A DNA stretch of 14,522 nucleotides from positions 1 to 14,522 of the forward strand of contig WQXD01000064.1 of assembly GCA_009785015.1 (NCBI GenBank), read 5' to 3'. The position numbers were made by a program, and so were the translations under genes. Below the pieces are notes generated by a model. It ran no database searches and was not told the origin of the DNA. It was given only the letters and a program-made list of their open reading frames with translations. Positions 1 through 7,528 of this stretch are shown piece by piece (position 1 is the first letter of the stretch; every line of letters begins with the position of its first letter). Origin of the DNA: Oscillospiraceae bacterium (GTDB lineage: Bacteria; Bacillota_A; Clostridia; Oscillospirales; WRJC01).

Positions 1-837
1 AAATTCGCCAACCCGTCAGACAAACCGGTCGCCCTCAGGGCAAAGCTGCTGCTCAGGAAATGGCCGCAGTTATACAAAGAACACAGAGAGCATTATCCGC
101 CGGTTTTCAAATACGAAAAACGCGTCAACGAAGTGGAATGGGGATTTGACAACAGAAAAGAAATCTTTGAAGAAATAGCCGTCTCCGATACATTCGCCGG
201 TCCCGGCGAAAACATGGCGGTTTTTGATTTTGACGTACCTCTGATCAAAAAAGACGAATGCGCAGATGAAGAGCGCTATATGATTACAGCGGAGAGTGTG
301 ACAGGGGCAAATATCAAAATGGCCGTCGAGGACAGGTTTTACGATTTCGCGCGTTTTGTGACCGATGCCGGAAACGAATACGAAGCCGAGGCGAAATGCC
401 CCGTATTCGCAATTTCTCCCACTCCGGCCTATGCGGAAGCTTATAATTTGACAAACGGGATAAACCGCAGGTTTTCCTACAATCCGGTCAGAATGTGGCA
501 GAGCGACCCGTCGCAAAACTTTCCGCAGTCCGTGACATTTTCATGGAACGAATCCCAAGATATCACACTGGTCCAAATCGCGTTCGACTCGATAGAGCGG
601 ACATACCGCGAAATGCCTTTCGACTGCGGGAAACGCGTCTCGGATTTATTGGTAAGGGATTACGACATAGAAGCCCGCGTAAACGGCGAATGGGTTTTGA
701 TCGCAGCGGAAAAAGACAATTACCGCCGGTTCCGCCGGCATACGTTTGAAAATTTAAGAACCGGCGCTCTCAGGCTGAATGTGAAAAGCACATGGAACGG
801 CAAAAATGCCAGAATTTACGAAGTGAGAATATATTGA
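1..837 (+). CDS. C-terminal part of a probable FAD-dependent oxidoreductase with discoidin-like tail (5' truncated by window)
   Basis: Frame 1 is open from the first base, so the gene begins upstream of the window; 278 residues are visible and the stop is TGA at 835-837. An internal ATG at 133 has no ribosome binding site and the reading frame continues through it, so it is not the start. The last ~140 residues (from about EAKCP at residue 135) look like the discoidin-like beta-sandwich that closes many Bacillota FAD-dependent oxidoreductases: an N-x-x-N-G-x-x-R segment, then MWQSDP, then P-Q-x-x-x-F-S-W and an AFDS strand. The preceding PGEN segment and VTGANIKM strand also resemble that architecture. 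The FAD-binding part is not visible, so the enzymatic assignment rests on the tail alone. A carbohydrate-active protein with the same kind of domain is the main alternative. It converges with the pyridoxamine kinase gene, only 13 bases apart, with no terminator visible. Confidence 0.5.
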   Translation, partial: KFANPSDKPVALRAKLLLRKWPQLYKEHREHYPPVFKYEKRVNEVEWGFDNRKEIFEEIAVSDTFAGPGENMAVFDFDVPLIKKDECADEERYMITAESVTGANIKMAVEDRFYDFARFVTDAGNEYEAEAKCPVFAISPTPAYAEAYNLTNGINRRFSYNPVRMWQSDPSQNFPQSVTFSWNESQDITLVQIAFDSIERTYREMPFDCGKRVSDLLVRDYDIEARVNGEWVLIAAEKDNYRRFRRHTFENLRTGALRLNVKSTWNGKNARIYEVRIY

Positions 838-850
838 TCAAGTTTTTGGA

Positions 851-1693
851 TTACTTGCAGATTCCGCCTTTCAGTCTGTACAAAAACGGCTCAAAGCACG
901 CGCCGCGGTCGTGAAAATTTTCCACCGTTTTGCTGTATTCCATAACTTCATATACAAAAAGCGCCGCGCTGTCCACAGATTCGATCAGAGTGTGACCGCT
1001 TATGATCCCCCCTGTCAGAACGGAGGAAAACAAATCGCCCGTGCCGTGCATTTTAAAGGGCAGAAGCTCGATTTCCCTTTCGGTATATTCCCCGTTTTCC
1101 GAAAGAACGCAGTTGTAAAGCCGTTTTTTTCTTTCTATTCCGGTTATCACCACGTTTTTGGCGCCGATTTTGGCCACTTTTTTTGCCAGTTCATATATTT
1201 CGCCGCTGTCCGTCGTTATTTTGCCGTAATCCTCGCCCGTCAGGGCGCAGATTTCGGTGAGGTTTGGGGTCGCGATATCCGCAATGGCGGTCAGGCTTTT
1301 CATGTTTTCGCACATTTCAGGCGTGTAAAACTTATATATTTTCCCGTCGTCCCCCATCACCGGGTCTATAATCGCGTATTTGGGACAAAAGGAGCCGACA
1401 AGCTCCCTGATGTATCCGATTTGCGCGGCAGAACCCAAGAAACCGCTGTAGACCGCGTCAAAACTCACCCCGATATCCTTCAGGTGTTTTATAAAGCCGG
1501 GCATCTGGGCCGTAAAATCGGTAAATTGAAAATCGGGGAAAGTCGTGTTCGCCGAAAAGATTCCGGTCGGCACGGGGGAAACCTCGACCCCGCAGGCCGA
1601 TATGACCGGAATGGCGGTGGCAAGGGAACATTTCCCGAATCCGCATATGTCGTGCACGGCGGCGACCCTGGGTAATTTATTTTGTCCGTTCAT
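851..1693 (-). CDS. pdxY: Pyridoxamine/pyridoxal kinase
   Basis: This 280-residue protein is a PfkB/ribokinase-superfamily vitamin B6 kinase that phosphorylates pyridoxal or pyridoxamine with ATP in the cytosol as part of PLP salvage. Visible family marks are the N-terminal AVHDICGFGKCSL segment (residues 12-24), the DPVMGD motif (110-115), ATPNLTE (141-147) and the catalytic anion-hole segment HGTGD with Asp220. Length fits the family. I chose the ATG at 1693; a TTG at 1717 keeps the frame open, but the purine-rich GAGAGGA that could act as ribosome binding site lies between the two, about 15 nt from the ATG, and N-terminal similarity begins after the ATG. It starts 37 bases after the second ABC gene stops and has no promoter of its own that I can see, so it is probably the last gene of that operon. 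A functional link to the transporter is not evident and may be simple co-transcription. Confidence 0.85.
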   Translation of the reverse strand: MNGQNKLPRVAAVHDICGFGKCSLATAIPVISACGVEVSPVPTGIFSANTTFPDFQFTDFTAQMPGFIKHLKDIGVSFDAVYSGFLGSAAQIGYIRELVGSFCPKYAIIDPVMGDDGKIYKFYTPEMCENMKSLTAIADIATPNLTEICALTGEDYGKITTDSGEIYELAKKVAKIGAKNVVITGIERKKRLYNCVLSENGEYTEREIELLPFKMHGTGDLFSSVLTGGIISGHTLIESVDSAALFVYEVMEYSKTVENFHDRGACFEPFLYRLKGGICK

Positions 1694-1730
1694 TGTTTTA
1701 TCAAAATTTCCTCTCAAAATATTTTTTTTG

Positions 1731-3971
1731 TCAGGCGGGTTCGTCTTCTTCTTCGCCCACGATCTGGTGCGCCATTTCCCTTTGGGCCATAACCAATTTA
1801 TAGTATATGCCCTTGGCTTCGAGAAGCTCGTTGTGGGTGCCGTATTCGGCCACCTTGCCTTTGTCCAAAACCAGCAGCTTGTCGGCGTTTCGAAGCGTCG
1901 AGAGCCTGTGGGCTATGGCTATCGTGGTCCGGTTTTCCGAGAGTTTGTTGAGCGAATCCTGGATCATTTTTTCGGTTTCCGTGTCCAATGAAGCCGTGGC
2001 CTCATCGAGTATCAGTATGCTCGGGTTATGTATCACCGCCCTCGCTATCGCCACCCTCTGGCGCTCGCCCCCGGACATGGAATATCCTTTTTCACCCACC
2101 AGCGTGTTATAGCCCTCGGGCAGATTCACGATAAAATCGTGAGCGTTTGCCACCCGTGCCGCTTCTATCACTTCCTCGTCCGAGGCGTAGGGCTTGGAGT
2201 ACCTTATATTTTCCCTCACAGTCCCCGTGAACAAATGCGTCTCCTGCAAGACCACGCCTATCTGGCTGCGCAGCGCCTCCTGCGATATGTCCTTTATATT
2301 CACTCCGTCGATAATTATTTCCCCCTCGTTCACATCGTACAGGCGCATCAAAAGGTTTATGAGGGTGGTTTTTCCCGAACCCGAATGCCCCACTATTCCG
2401 ATCATCTCCCCGGATTTTATTTCAAGATTTATATTTTCCAAAACGGGACTGTAACTCTGATAACCGAAAGTGGCTTTTTTGATCGATATGTCCCCTTCGA
2501 TCTTTATATCTATGGGCAGGTCTATGTCCAATATTTCCGGGGTTTCCTCGAGTATTTCGAACACTTTGCTCGATGAAGTCAGAAATTCCGATATGCTGTT
2601 CGGGATGTTGGCAAGCGAGGTCAGCGGCCCGTAAACTATCCCCGTATATGCGAAGAACTGGTTGTATTCGCCCATCGTTATCCGGTTTTCAATGACCAAT
2701 TTGCCCGCGTACCAGATTATGAGGTATGTGCCCGCGTGTATCAGAAATGTGATAAAGGGCCAAATTGTCGACCATATCCTTGAAATTATTTCCCTCTGCC
2801 TGGAAACTTCGAGGCTCGCGGAGTTGAATTTTTCGATTTCCTTGTCTTCCTGCCCGAAGCTCTTGACCACGCGTATCCCGTTTAATATATCCTGGAGCAG
2901 ATAGTACATGCGCGTGCCCGCCACCCACCTTTTTCTGTTTTTGTCGTGTATATAATCCCAAAAGCGAGTGATTATAAAAATGGCGAACGGAACGGGAACT
3001 ATGACAAAAAGCGCCGTGACCCAGTTCATCACAAACAAGATGACGACGGCGATCGGAAGCGACACCACCTGCCTGAATATGCTGGGAAATTCGCGGATTA
3101 TGAAATTCTGCATCACGCCGGTGTCGTTTGAGACCCTCGTCATCAAATCCCCCGTCGAATGCCTGTGGATCGACGAAAGCGAAAGCGCCTGTATTTTTTC
3201 GTACAGAAGCGTTCGAAGCATCATCAAAAATTTGCCGGAGGCAATGGCCAAAAGCCGCCCTTCCGCCACCCCGAGCGACCTTTGCACTAAGTCGATTCCG
3301 ACGAGCAGCGCCACCCAAGACCCGAAACCCCAGATTATCGCGTCCATTTTTGATGTGTCTATGGGAACCGCCGGCACCAAATAGGTGTCGGTTATATGAC
3401 GCATAATCACAGGCAGGATAAACTGCATCAATATGGCGACCCCCGCGACTATGAACGGAAAAAACATGGCGAGCCGAAGCCCTTTCGTCATGGCCCAAAG
3501 TTTCAGATAAACCTCCAATTTTTTCATGCAGAACGGGCATATCACTGAGCCGTACAGGTATGGCCTTCCGCATTCGGGGCAAAACTGCTCTGAAGAAGTG
3601 TTGACTAAGACTTCTTCGTTTCCCGTTTCGGCCAATATTTCGCAGGCTTTCACCATCACGGCGTACCGGGGCAGATTCCTGCCCACTATAAACTGGCAGA
3701 TCAAAGTCGAACTTCCGTTTATTCCGGCGTAAAAACCCCCGCTCCCGTACATCACTTCCGTTTTGAAATTTGTCGAACCTATGATGTCGTATATGCCGAG
3801 TATTTCGCCGTTTAATATTTTATACATTTTTTTGTTCGTGAAAGCCACAAAGCCTTTCACGAATTTTCCCTCATGTATATTGAACGGCAGGCAATACATG
3901 AGTTTTTCCCCTTCGCTCGATTTTTCGAATATTTCGAGGTCGGGCTGCGGCATTTCGTATAATAATTTCAT
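1731..3971 (-). CDS. ABC exporter half-transporter with N-terminal zinc-ribbon extension (second subunit)
   Basis: This 746-residue protein is a type IV (exporter-fold) membrane-ATPase fusion. Residues 1-128 form a soluble domain rich in beta-strands (GFVAFTNKKMYKI, then GSSTLICQFIV) that looks PH/GRAM-like; this is my structural guess. It is followed by CPEC (131-134) and CPFC (145-148), a zinc-ribbon-like pair. Hydrophobic segments run from about 167 to 460. The ATPase has Walker A GHSGSGKTT (528-536), Q-loop Gln576, signature MSGGE (632-636), Walker B ILILDE with Glu657 and H-loop His688, so its catalytic residues look intact. The start is ATG 3971, 27 bases after the DUF1854 stop; the ribosome binding site is weak (GTGGGAT). 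Together with the upstream ABC gene it probably forms a heterodimer. The substrate is unknown. Homologues next to DUF1854 in beta-proteobacteria are annotated as cyanophycin-metabolism associated, but nothing here shows cyanophycin genes. Confidence 0.85.
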   Translation of the reverse strand: MKLLYEMPQPDLEIFEKSSEGEKLMYCLPFNIHEGKFVKGFVAFTNKKMYKILNGEILGIYDIIGSTNFKTEVMYGSGGFYAGINGSSTLICQFIVGRNLPRYAVMVKACEILAETGNEEVLVNTSSEQFCPECGRPYLYGSVICPFCMKKLEVYLKLWAMTKGLRLAMFFPFIVAGVAILMQFILPVIMRHITDTYLVPAVPIDTSKMDAIIWGFGSWVALLVGIDLVQRSLGVAEGRLLAIASGKFLMMLRTLLYEKIQALSLSSIHRHSTGDLMTRVSNDTGVMQNFIIREFPSIFRQVVSLPIAVVILFVMNWVTALFVIVPVPFAIFIITRFWDYIHDKNRKRWVAGTRMYYLLQDILNGIRVVKSFGQEDKEIEKFNSASLEVSRQREIISRIWSTIWPFITFLIHAGTYLIIWYAGKLVIENRITMGEYNQFFAYTGIVYGPLTSLANIPNSISEFLTSSSKVFEILEETPEILDIDLPIDIKIEGDISIKKATFGYQSYSPVLENINLEIKSGEMIGIVGHSGSGKTTLINLLMRLYDVNEGEIIIDGVNIKDISQEALRSQIGVVLQETHLFTGTVRENIRYSKPYASDEEVIEAARVANAHDFIVNLPEGYNTLVGEKGYSMSGGERQRVAIARAVIHNPSILILDEATASLDTETEKMIQDSLNKLSENRTTIAIAHRLSTLRNADKLLVLDKGKVAEYGTHNELLEAKGIYYKLVMAQREMAHQIVGEEEDEPA

Positions 3972-3998
3972 AAACTATCCCACATTATCTCACATTCT

Positions 3999-4556
3999 CT
4001 ACACGTAGATTTCTATCTTTTTATAGCTGTTGGCGTCCAATTGCGAGGGGTCCTTTATCTGGAAACTGTTTCCGTCGATATCGTGTATGAATATCCTGCC
4101 GTCTTCCAAAGACCTGATATTTGAAAACGGGTTGTTCAAGATAAAAGTCATGCTCCCCGCCTTTGTCTCGGTTTCCCAGTATGTATACCCGAATTTTTCC
4201 TTGACGGAACTGATTTTTACGATTTCAGGCGAAAAATATCTTCTGTCGAGTTCGTCCGAAAACAGCCGCCGCTGGTCTTCGGGGAAATCTTTCATGTATC
4301 TTATCATGCCGATTTCTTTTCCCCTGCCCATTTTTTTCGAATCGGGTTCCCTGACCGACAGAAACTCATCGGGATTTGTTATCGGGAAACACCTGAAAAT
4401 GACCACCCTTTCAAAAAATTCCTTTGTTTCGTCCGCGTTTTTCAAATCAAGGCTGATCAGCCCGCCCTCTGAACGCTTGAATTCTGCGTTTTCCGGCGTC
4501 AGCGCGACGGACACGCGTTCTTTTTCCACTACTTCGTCCGGTTTTTGTTCCGACAT
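3999..4556 (-). CDS. DUF1854 family protein (ABC-transporter partner)
   Basis: This 185-residue soluble protein has the features of the DUF1854 family: an N-terminal FKRSEGGLISL strand, FRCFPITNP (54-62), the EIGMIRYMKDF segment (81-91), DELDRRYFSPEI (101-112) followed by KEKFGYTYWETET (119-131), and a C-terminal IHDIDGNSFQI (157-167). I see no signal peptide, membrane segment or enzymatic motif. Members of this family are usually encoded between or beside two ABC exporter genes, as here, so a structural or regulatory role in the transporter is the best inference. I chose ATG 4556 because a clear GAGGAG lies 10 nt upstream; a TTG at 4574 keeps the frame open but would put that ribosome binding site inside the gene. 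Gaps of 26 and 27 bases to the flanking ABC genes indicate one transcript. Confidence 0.8.
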   Translation of the reverse strand: MSEQKPDEVVEKERVSVALTPENAEFKRSEGGLISLDLKNADETKEFFERVVIFRCFPITNPDEFLSVREPDSKKMGRGKEIGMIRYMKDFPEDQRRLFSDELDRRYFSPEIVKISSVKEKFGYTYWETETKAGSMTFILNNPFSNIRSLEDGRIFIHDIDGNSFQIKDPSQLDANSYKKIEIYV

Positions 4557-4582
4557 TTTATATTCACTCCTCAAATTAAAAC

Positions 4583-6931
4583 TTATTCTCCTGCGATGAC
4601 CCGTTTCATGGCGTCGCTTTGCAGTTTGTATAATTTATAGTATATCCCTTTGTTTTTTATGAGCTCCACATGGTCGCCGCTCTCCGCCACTTCGCCGTTT
4701 TCTATGGCAAACAGATAATTGCATTCCTTCAGCGTCGAGAGCCTGTGCGCGATGACTATGGTGGTGCGTTCTTTTACCAGAACGTTTATCGCTTCCTGAA
4801 TCAGCCTCTCGGTTTCGGTGTCCATCGCCGCCGTGGCTTCGTCGAGTATCAATATTTTCGGGTCGAGCAAAAGCGCCCTCGCGATCGATATCCTCTGCTG
4901 TTCGCCCCCCGACATCGAACGGCTCCCCGTCCCCACCAGCGTTTCGTACCCTTCCGGCATGTTGGCGATAAAATCGTGGGCGTTGGCGGCTTTTGAGGCC
5001 GCTATTATTTCGTCTATGGTGGCGTCCGGCCTCGCATAGCGTATATTTTCCGCCACGGTTCCCCTGAAGATGAATATTTCCTGCGAAACTATAGCGATAT
5101 TTTTTCTCAAAGTCTGTATTTCGATATTTTTTATGTTGTGCCCGTCGATTTTTATCGAGCCGCTTATGACGTCGTACATCCGCGTGATCAGGTTCGCTAT
5201 GGTCGATTTGCCCGCGCCCGTGTGGCCCACAAGCCCGATATAGTCCCCCTGCTTTATTTTAAATGACATATTTCTCAAAATCGGCCGGTTTGCCAGATAA
5301 TGGAAGCAGACGTCCTCGAATTCGATTTCGCCGTTCAGCTTTTCGAGTTTGACCGGATTTTCGGCGTCCGCTATATCCCTCGGGGAATCCAGCACTTCAA
5401 AAACCCTCTGGGCGGAGTTTGTCATCTCCGTTATGTAGTCGGTCAGCGTCGCGAAAAACTGCAGCGGCGAAAAAATCATGTTTATAAAATTCAGATAAGT
5501 CAGAAATTCGCCGTAGGTCATAAAGCCGCCGATGACGTTGATTCCGCCGAAGCCCCATATCAGCCTTCCGGTAAGCCCCATCAAAAGGCTGACGACCGGA
5601 AATATCGCCAGGCGGGTTTTATTCAGTTTCAAATCGGCCTGAAACAGGTTGTCGCTGTATTTTCTGAACCTGTTGCTCTCCTCCACTTCTTTTGCGAACG
5701 CCTTCACCACCCTTATATTGCTCAGCGAATCGCCGAGCATGCTGGTCAATGAAGAGGATCTGCGCCAGCGCTTTGAGTACATCCTCCACATGTTGGGCAG
5801 TTGTGTCCTGAAGATCCATACGATTATCGGGACGGGGATAAAAACTATCAGCGTGAGCTGCCAGTTTTGCACGAACATCATCGCCGTCACCCCGATGAAG
5901 GTCACGACGCTTATGATAAAACTCGGAATTATGTCCGTATAGAAGCCCTGTATTACTTCGGGGTCCGAATTTATCCTGTTCATCAGCCGGCCGGTCTGGT
6001 TGTTGTTGAAATAGGCCAAGGAGAGCTTTTGCATCGCGGAAAACATGTCGGTTTTCATTTTCTGCGTGACATTGATGGACATTTTGTTCACTGTCCGCGA
6101 GCGCATGATCTGTATCGCTATCGAAAAAAGGTCGAGCACGACAAGAAGCAGCGCGAAAATCAAAATATTGCTGCGCAAAAATTCGAGCGCGCCGAAATTT
6201 TCCGTATTCTGGTCGCCGTAAACCACCAGATCCACGAAAATACGCCCGTGGATAAACGGGCTCACGAGCGAAATTCCGGAAGTGACGAGAAGAGTCGTGA
6301 ATATTATCGCCAAATGCCGCTTATGCGTTCCGAAATATTTGAAGAGCCTTGTGAAAAGCATATTTTTATCGACGCAGTTCATGCATACTTTTCTGTTCTG
6401 GTTGTGGTACCTTCTTTTGCATTTCGGGCAGAAAATATTGAACTGTTCGAATATCGCGTCATCGGAGGCCACTTCCTTGCCTTCCTGTATGCGTTTCATC
6501 AGCTCGAGAAAAGCGAAAAGTTTTTGCTTTTTTGAGTTTGTGGAGAAGGCCACGCCCACAGTCACGCTGTCGATTATCGCGAAAAACCTGTTGGTGGAAG
6601 TAAAACTGTCTATGTACGCGCTTTCGATTTTTTCCACCGGATATTTGGTAAATTCGGGTTTTGAAAATTTTGTTTTGAGTCCGGCTTCGTCGATTTTTCC
6701 GTCCGCGCCTATTTTTTTATGTTTTTTTCTTTCTTTGGGGTCATACTCAAAATCCTTTGAATTTGCCGAAAGGCAGTACAAATACTGTTTGTCAAGGCAG
6801 AGCCAAGACTCCCCGAAATCCCCCGTGACGTCCAAATCAAGGCAAGCCGCCATTATGATATTTTCGATATCGACCCCGAAATTTTTTAACGCGGCTTCGA
6901 CTTCACTTGTGAGATCGTCTAGCGGAAGCAT
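4583..6931 (-). CDS. ABC exporter half-transporter with N-terminal zinc-ribbon extension (first subunit)
   Basis: From the ATG at 6931 the protein has 782 residues. The first ~160 are soluble and contain strand-rich stretches (GESWLCLDKQYLYCL, then FAIIDSVTVGVAF) resembling a PH-like fold, an inference from pattern only. CPKC (168-171) and CMNC (183-186) form a zinc-ribbon-like motif just before the membrane domain (about 194-514). The ATPase has Walker A GHTGAGKST (569-577), Q-loop Gln617, signature MSGGE (673-677), Walker B ILILDE with Glu698, D-loop AAMD and H-loop His729; all catalytic positions look intact. A TTG at 7009 would add 26 residues, but it lies inside the promoter region and has no ribosome binding site. 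ATG 6931 has AAGTGGGTG with 6 nt spacing. This is the first gene of the minus-strand operon and probably pairs with the ABC protein two genes downstream. Substrate unknown. Confidence 0.87.
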   Translation of the reverse strand: MLPLDDLTSEVEAALKNFGVDIENIIMAACLDLDVTGDFGESWLCLDKQYLYCLSANSKDFEYDPKERKKHKKIGADGKIDEAGLKTKFSKPEFTKYPVEKIESAYIDSFTSTNRFFAIIDSVTVGVAFSTNSKKQKLFAFLELMKRIQEGKEVASDDAIFEQFNIFCPKCKRRYHNQNRKVCMNCVDKNMLFTRLFKYFGTHKRHLAIIFTTLLVTSGISLVSPFIHGRIFVDLVVYGDQNTENFGALEFLRSNILIFALLLVVLDLFSIAIQIMRSRTVNKMSINVTQKMKTDMFSAMQKLSLAYFNNNQTGRLMNRINSDPEVIQGFYTDIIPSFIISVVTFIGVTAMMFVQNWQLTLIVFIPVPIIVWIFRTQLPNMWRMYSKRWRRSSSLTSMLGDSLSNIRVVKAFAKEVEESNRFRKYSDNLFQADLKLNKTRLAIFPVVSLLMGLTGRLIWGFGGINVIGGFMTYGEFLTYLNFINMIFSPLQFFATLTDYITEMTNSAQRVFEVLDSPRDIADAENPVKLEKLNGEIEFEDVCFHYLANRPILRNMSFKIKQGDYIGLVGHTGAGKSTIANLITRMYDVISGSIKIDGHNIKNIEIQTLRKNIAIVSQEIFIFRGTVAENIRYARPDATIDEIIAASKAANAHDFIANMPEGYETLVGTGSRSMSGGEQQRISIARALLLDPKILILDEATAAMDTETERLIQEAINVLVKERTTIVIAHRLSTLKECNYLFAIENGEVAESGDHVELIKNKGIYYKLYKLQSDAMKRVIAGE

Positions 6932-6988
6932 ATAAATCACCCACTTAATTGATTTTAAAAATTTAAGCGTTTTTTTACGCCATCTATC

Positions 6989-7017
6989 ATTATACAAAAA
7001 AAAAAACAAAAAATCAA
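6989..7017 (-). promoter_or_regulatory. Promoter of the ABC/DUF1854/pdxY operon
   Basis: On the minus strand, TTGATT (7012-7017) and TATAAT (6989-6994) are separated by exactly 17 bases, mostly a T-tract. The predicted start would give a leader of about 50 bases before ATG 6931. This is a sequence match to sigma-A promoters only. Confidence 0.6.
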
Positions 7018-7056
7018 TCCTTTTTGAAAAATGTTATTTGTTTCTTCATAAAATTT

Positions 7057-7087
7057 TTAACTAATTTCCGATTGTTTTTTGTATAAT
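7057..7087 (+). promoter_or_regulatory. Probable promoter of the 7127-8632 gene pair
   Basis: A perfect TATAAT lies at 7082-7087 on the plus strand. The best -35 is TTAACT (7057-7062) with a long 19-base spacer, so the -35 is weak. A TTG start at 7079 would overlap this -10 box, which argues for the downstream ATG as the real start of the gene. Confidence 0.45.
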
Positions 7088-7126
7088 TGTAATAAAGAAA
7101 CCCGAAAAATCCAGAAATCAAACGGA

Positions 7127-7516
7127 ATGAACGAAAAAATGTTCGAAATTATATCAAAAATCATAGACAAGATAAAAAACCAAATCAAAAAAAACGACGA
7201 AGACAATCCCGAATACAGAATCAAATTCGCTCACCGGATCGCAAACAAAAAAATCAAGTATGTGACCGAGCGGACATTCGACGTCCAAACCGGCGAAGTC
7301 TCTGAAACGGTCATCGGCAAAAACGGCTTTTTCAATATAAACAAAAACAACGAAATTTCAGTTTACTGCGGGGGCGACGAATTGTTTAGGGCATATGTCC
7401 CGGAGCTGAAAGCCTATGAGTTTTTATCGCTCGAAGGCGCGGTGATGGAAGCTTTTGATCTGATCTCTGGCAAATTCAAAAATATAATAACATATTATAT
7501 ATATCACAGAAGATAA
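7127..7516 (+). CDS. Unrecognised 129-residue protein
   Basis: I do not recognise this family. The protein has a lysine-rich amphipathic N-terminal helix (about residues 1-30, many Ile/Lys), then a compact part with predicted strands: KKIKYVTERTFDV, SETVIGKNGFFNI, EISVYCGGDELFRAYV, and a C-terminal GAVMEAFDLISGKFKNIITYYIYH. There is no signal peptide, membrane segment or catalytic motif; it looks cytosolic. The ATG at 7127 has only a weak CGGA ahead of it; ATG 7139 is an alternative start. It is the first gene after the divergent promoter region, facing the ABC operon, and its stop is 12 bases before the esterase start, so the two plus-strand genes are likely co-transcribed. The strand pattern around YCGGDELFRAYV suggests a small beta-rich binding domain, but no function can be assigned. 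Confidence 0.6.
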   Translation: MNEKMFEIISKIIDKIKNQIKKNDEDNPEYRIKFAHRIANKKIKYVTERTFDVQTGEVSETVIGKNGFFNINKNNEISVYCGGDELFRAYVPELKAYEFLSLEGAVMEAFDLISGKFKNIITYYIYHRR

Positions 7517-7528
7517 GGGGAATTTTTT

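Noticed and set aside
911..1675. 254-codon plus-strand open frame over the pyridoxamine kinase
   Set aside because: It is antisense to a gene with clear kinase motifs, and its composition (many Phe, Gly, Arg, His) is typical of an antisense shadow.
2689..3582. Long minus-strand open frame inside the second ABC gene, other frame
   Set aside because: It lies wholly within the ABC coding sequence, its translation is rich in Arg/His and low-complexity stretches, and it matches no family; it is a shadow of the real gene.
5801..6535. 244-codon plus-strand open frame over the first ABC gene
   Set aside because: Antisense to the membrane domain of the ABC protein, with a His/Tyr/Arg-rich non-protein-like translation.
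1731..6931. Cyanophycin-linked transporter as a functional call
   Set aside because: DUF1854/ABC sets carry that label in some beta-proteobacteria, but no cyanophycin synthetase or cyanophycinase is in the window, so the substrate is left open.
6932..7009. 26-codon N-terminal extension of the first ABC protein from TTG 7009
   Set aside because: It would start inside the promoter spacer with no ribosome binding site; ATG 6931 has one at good spacing.
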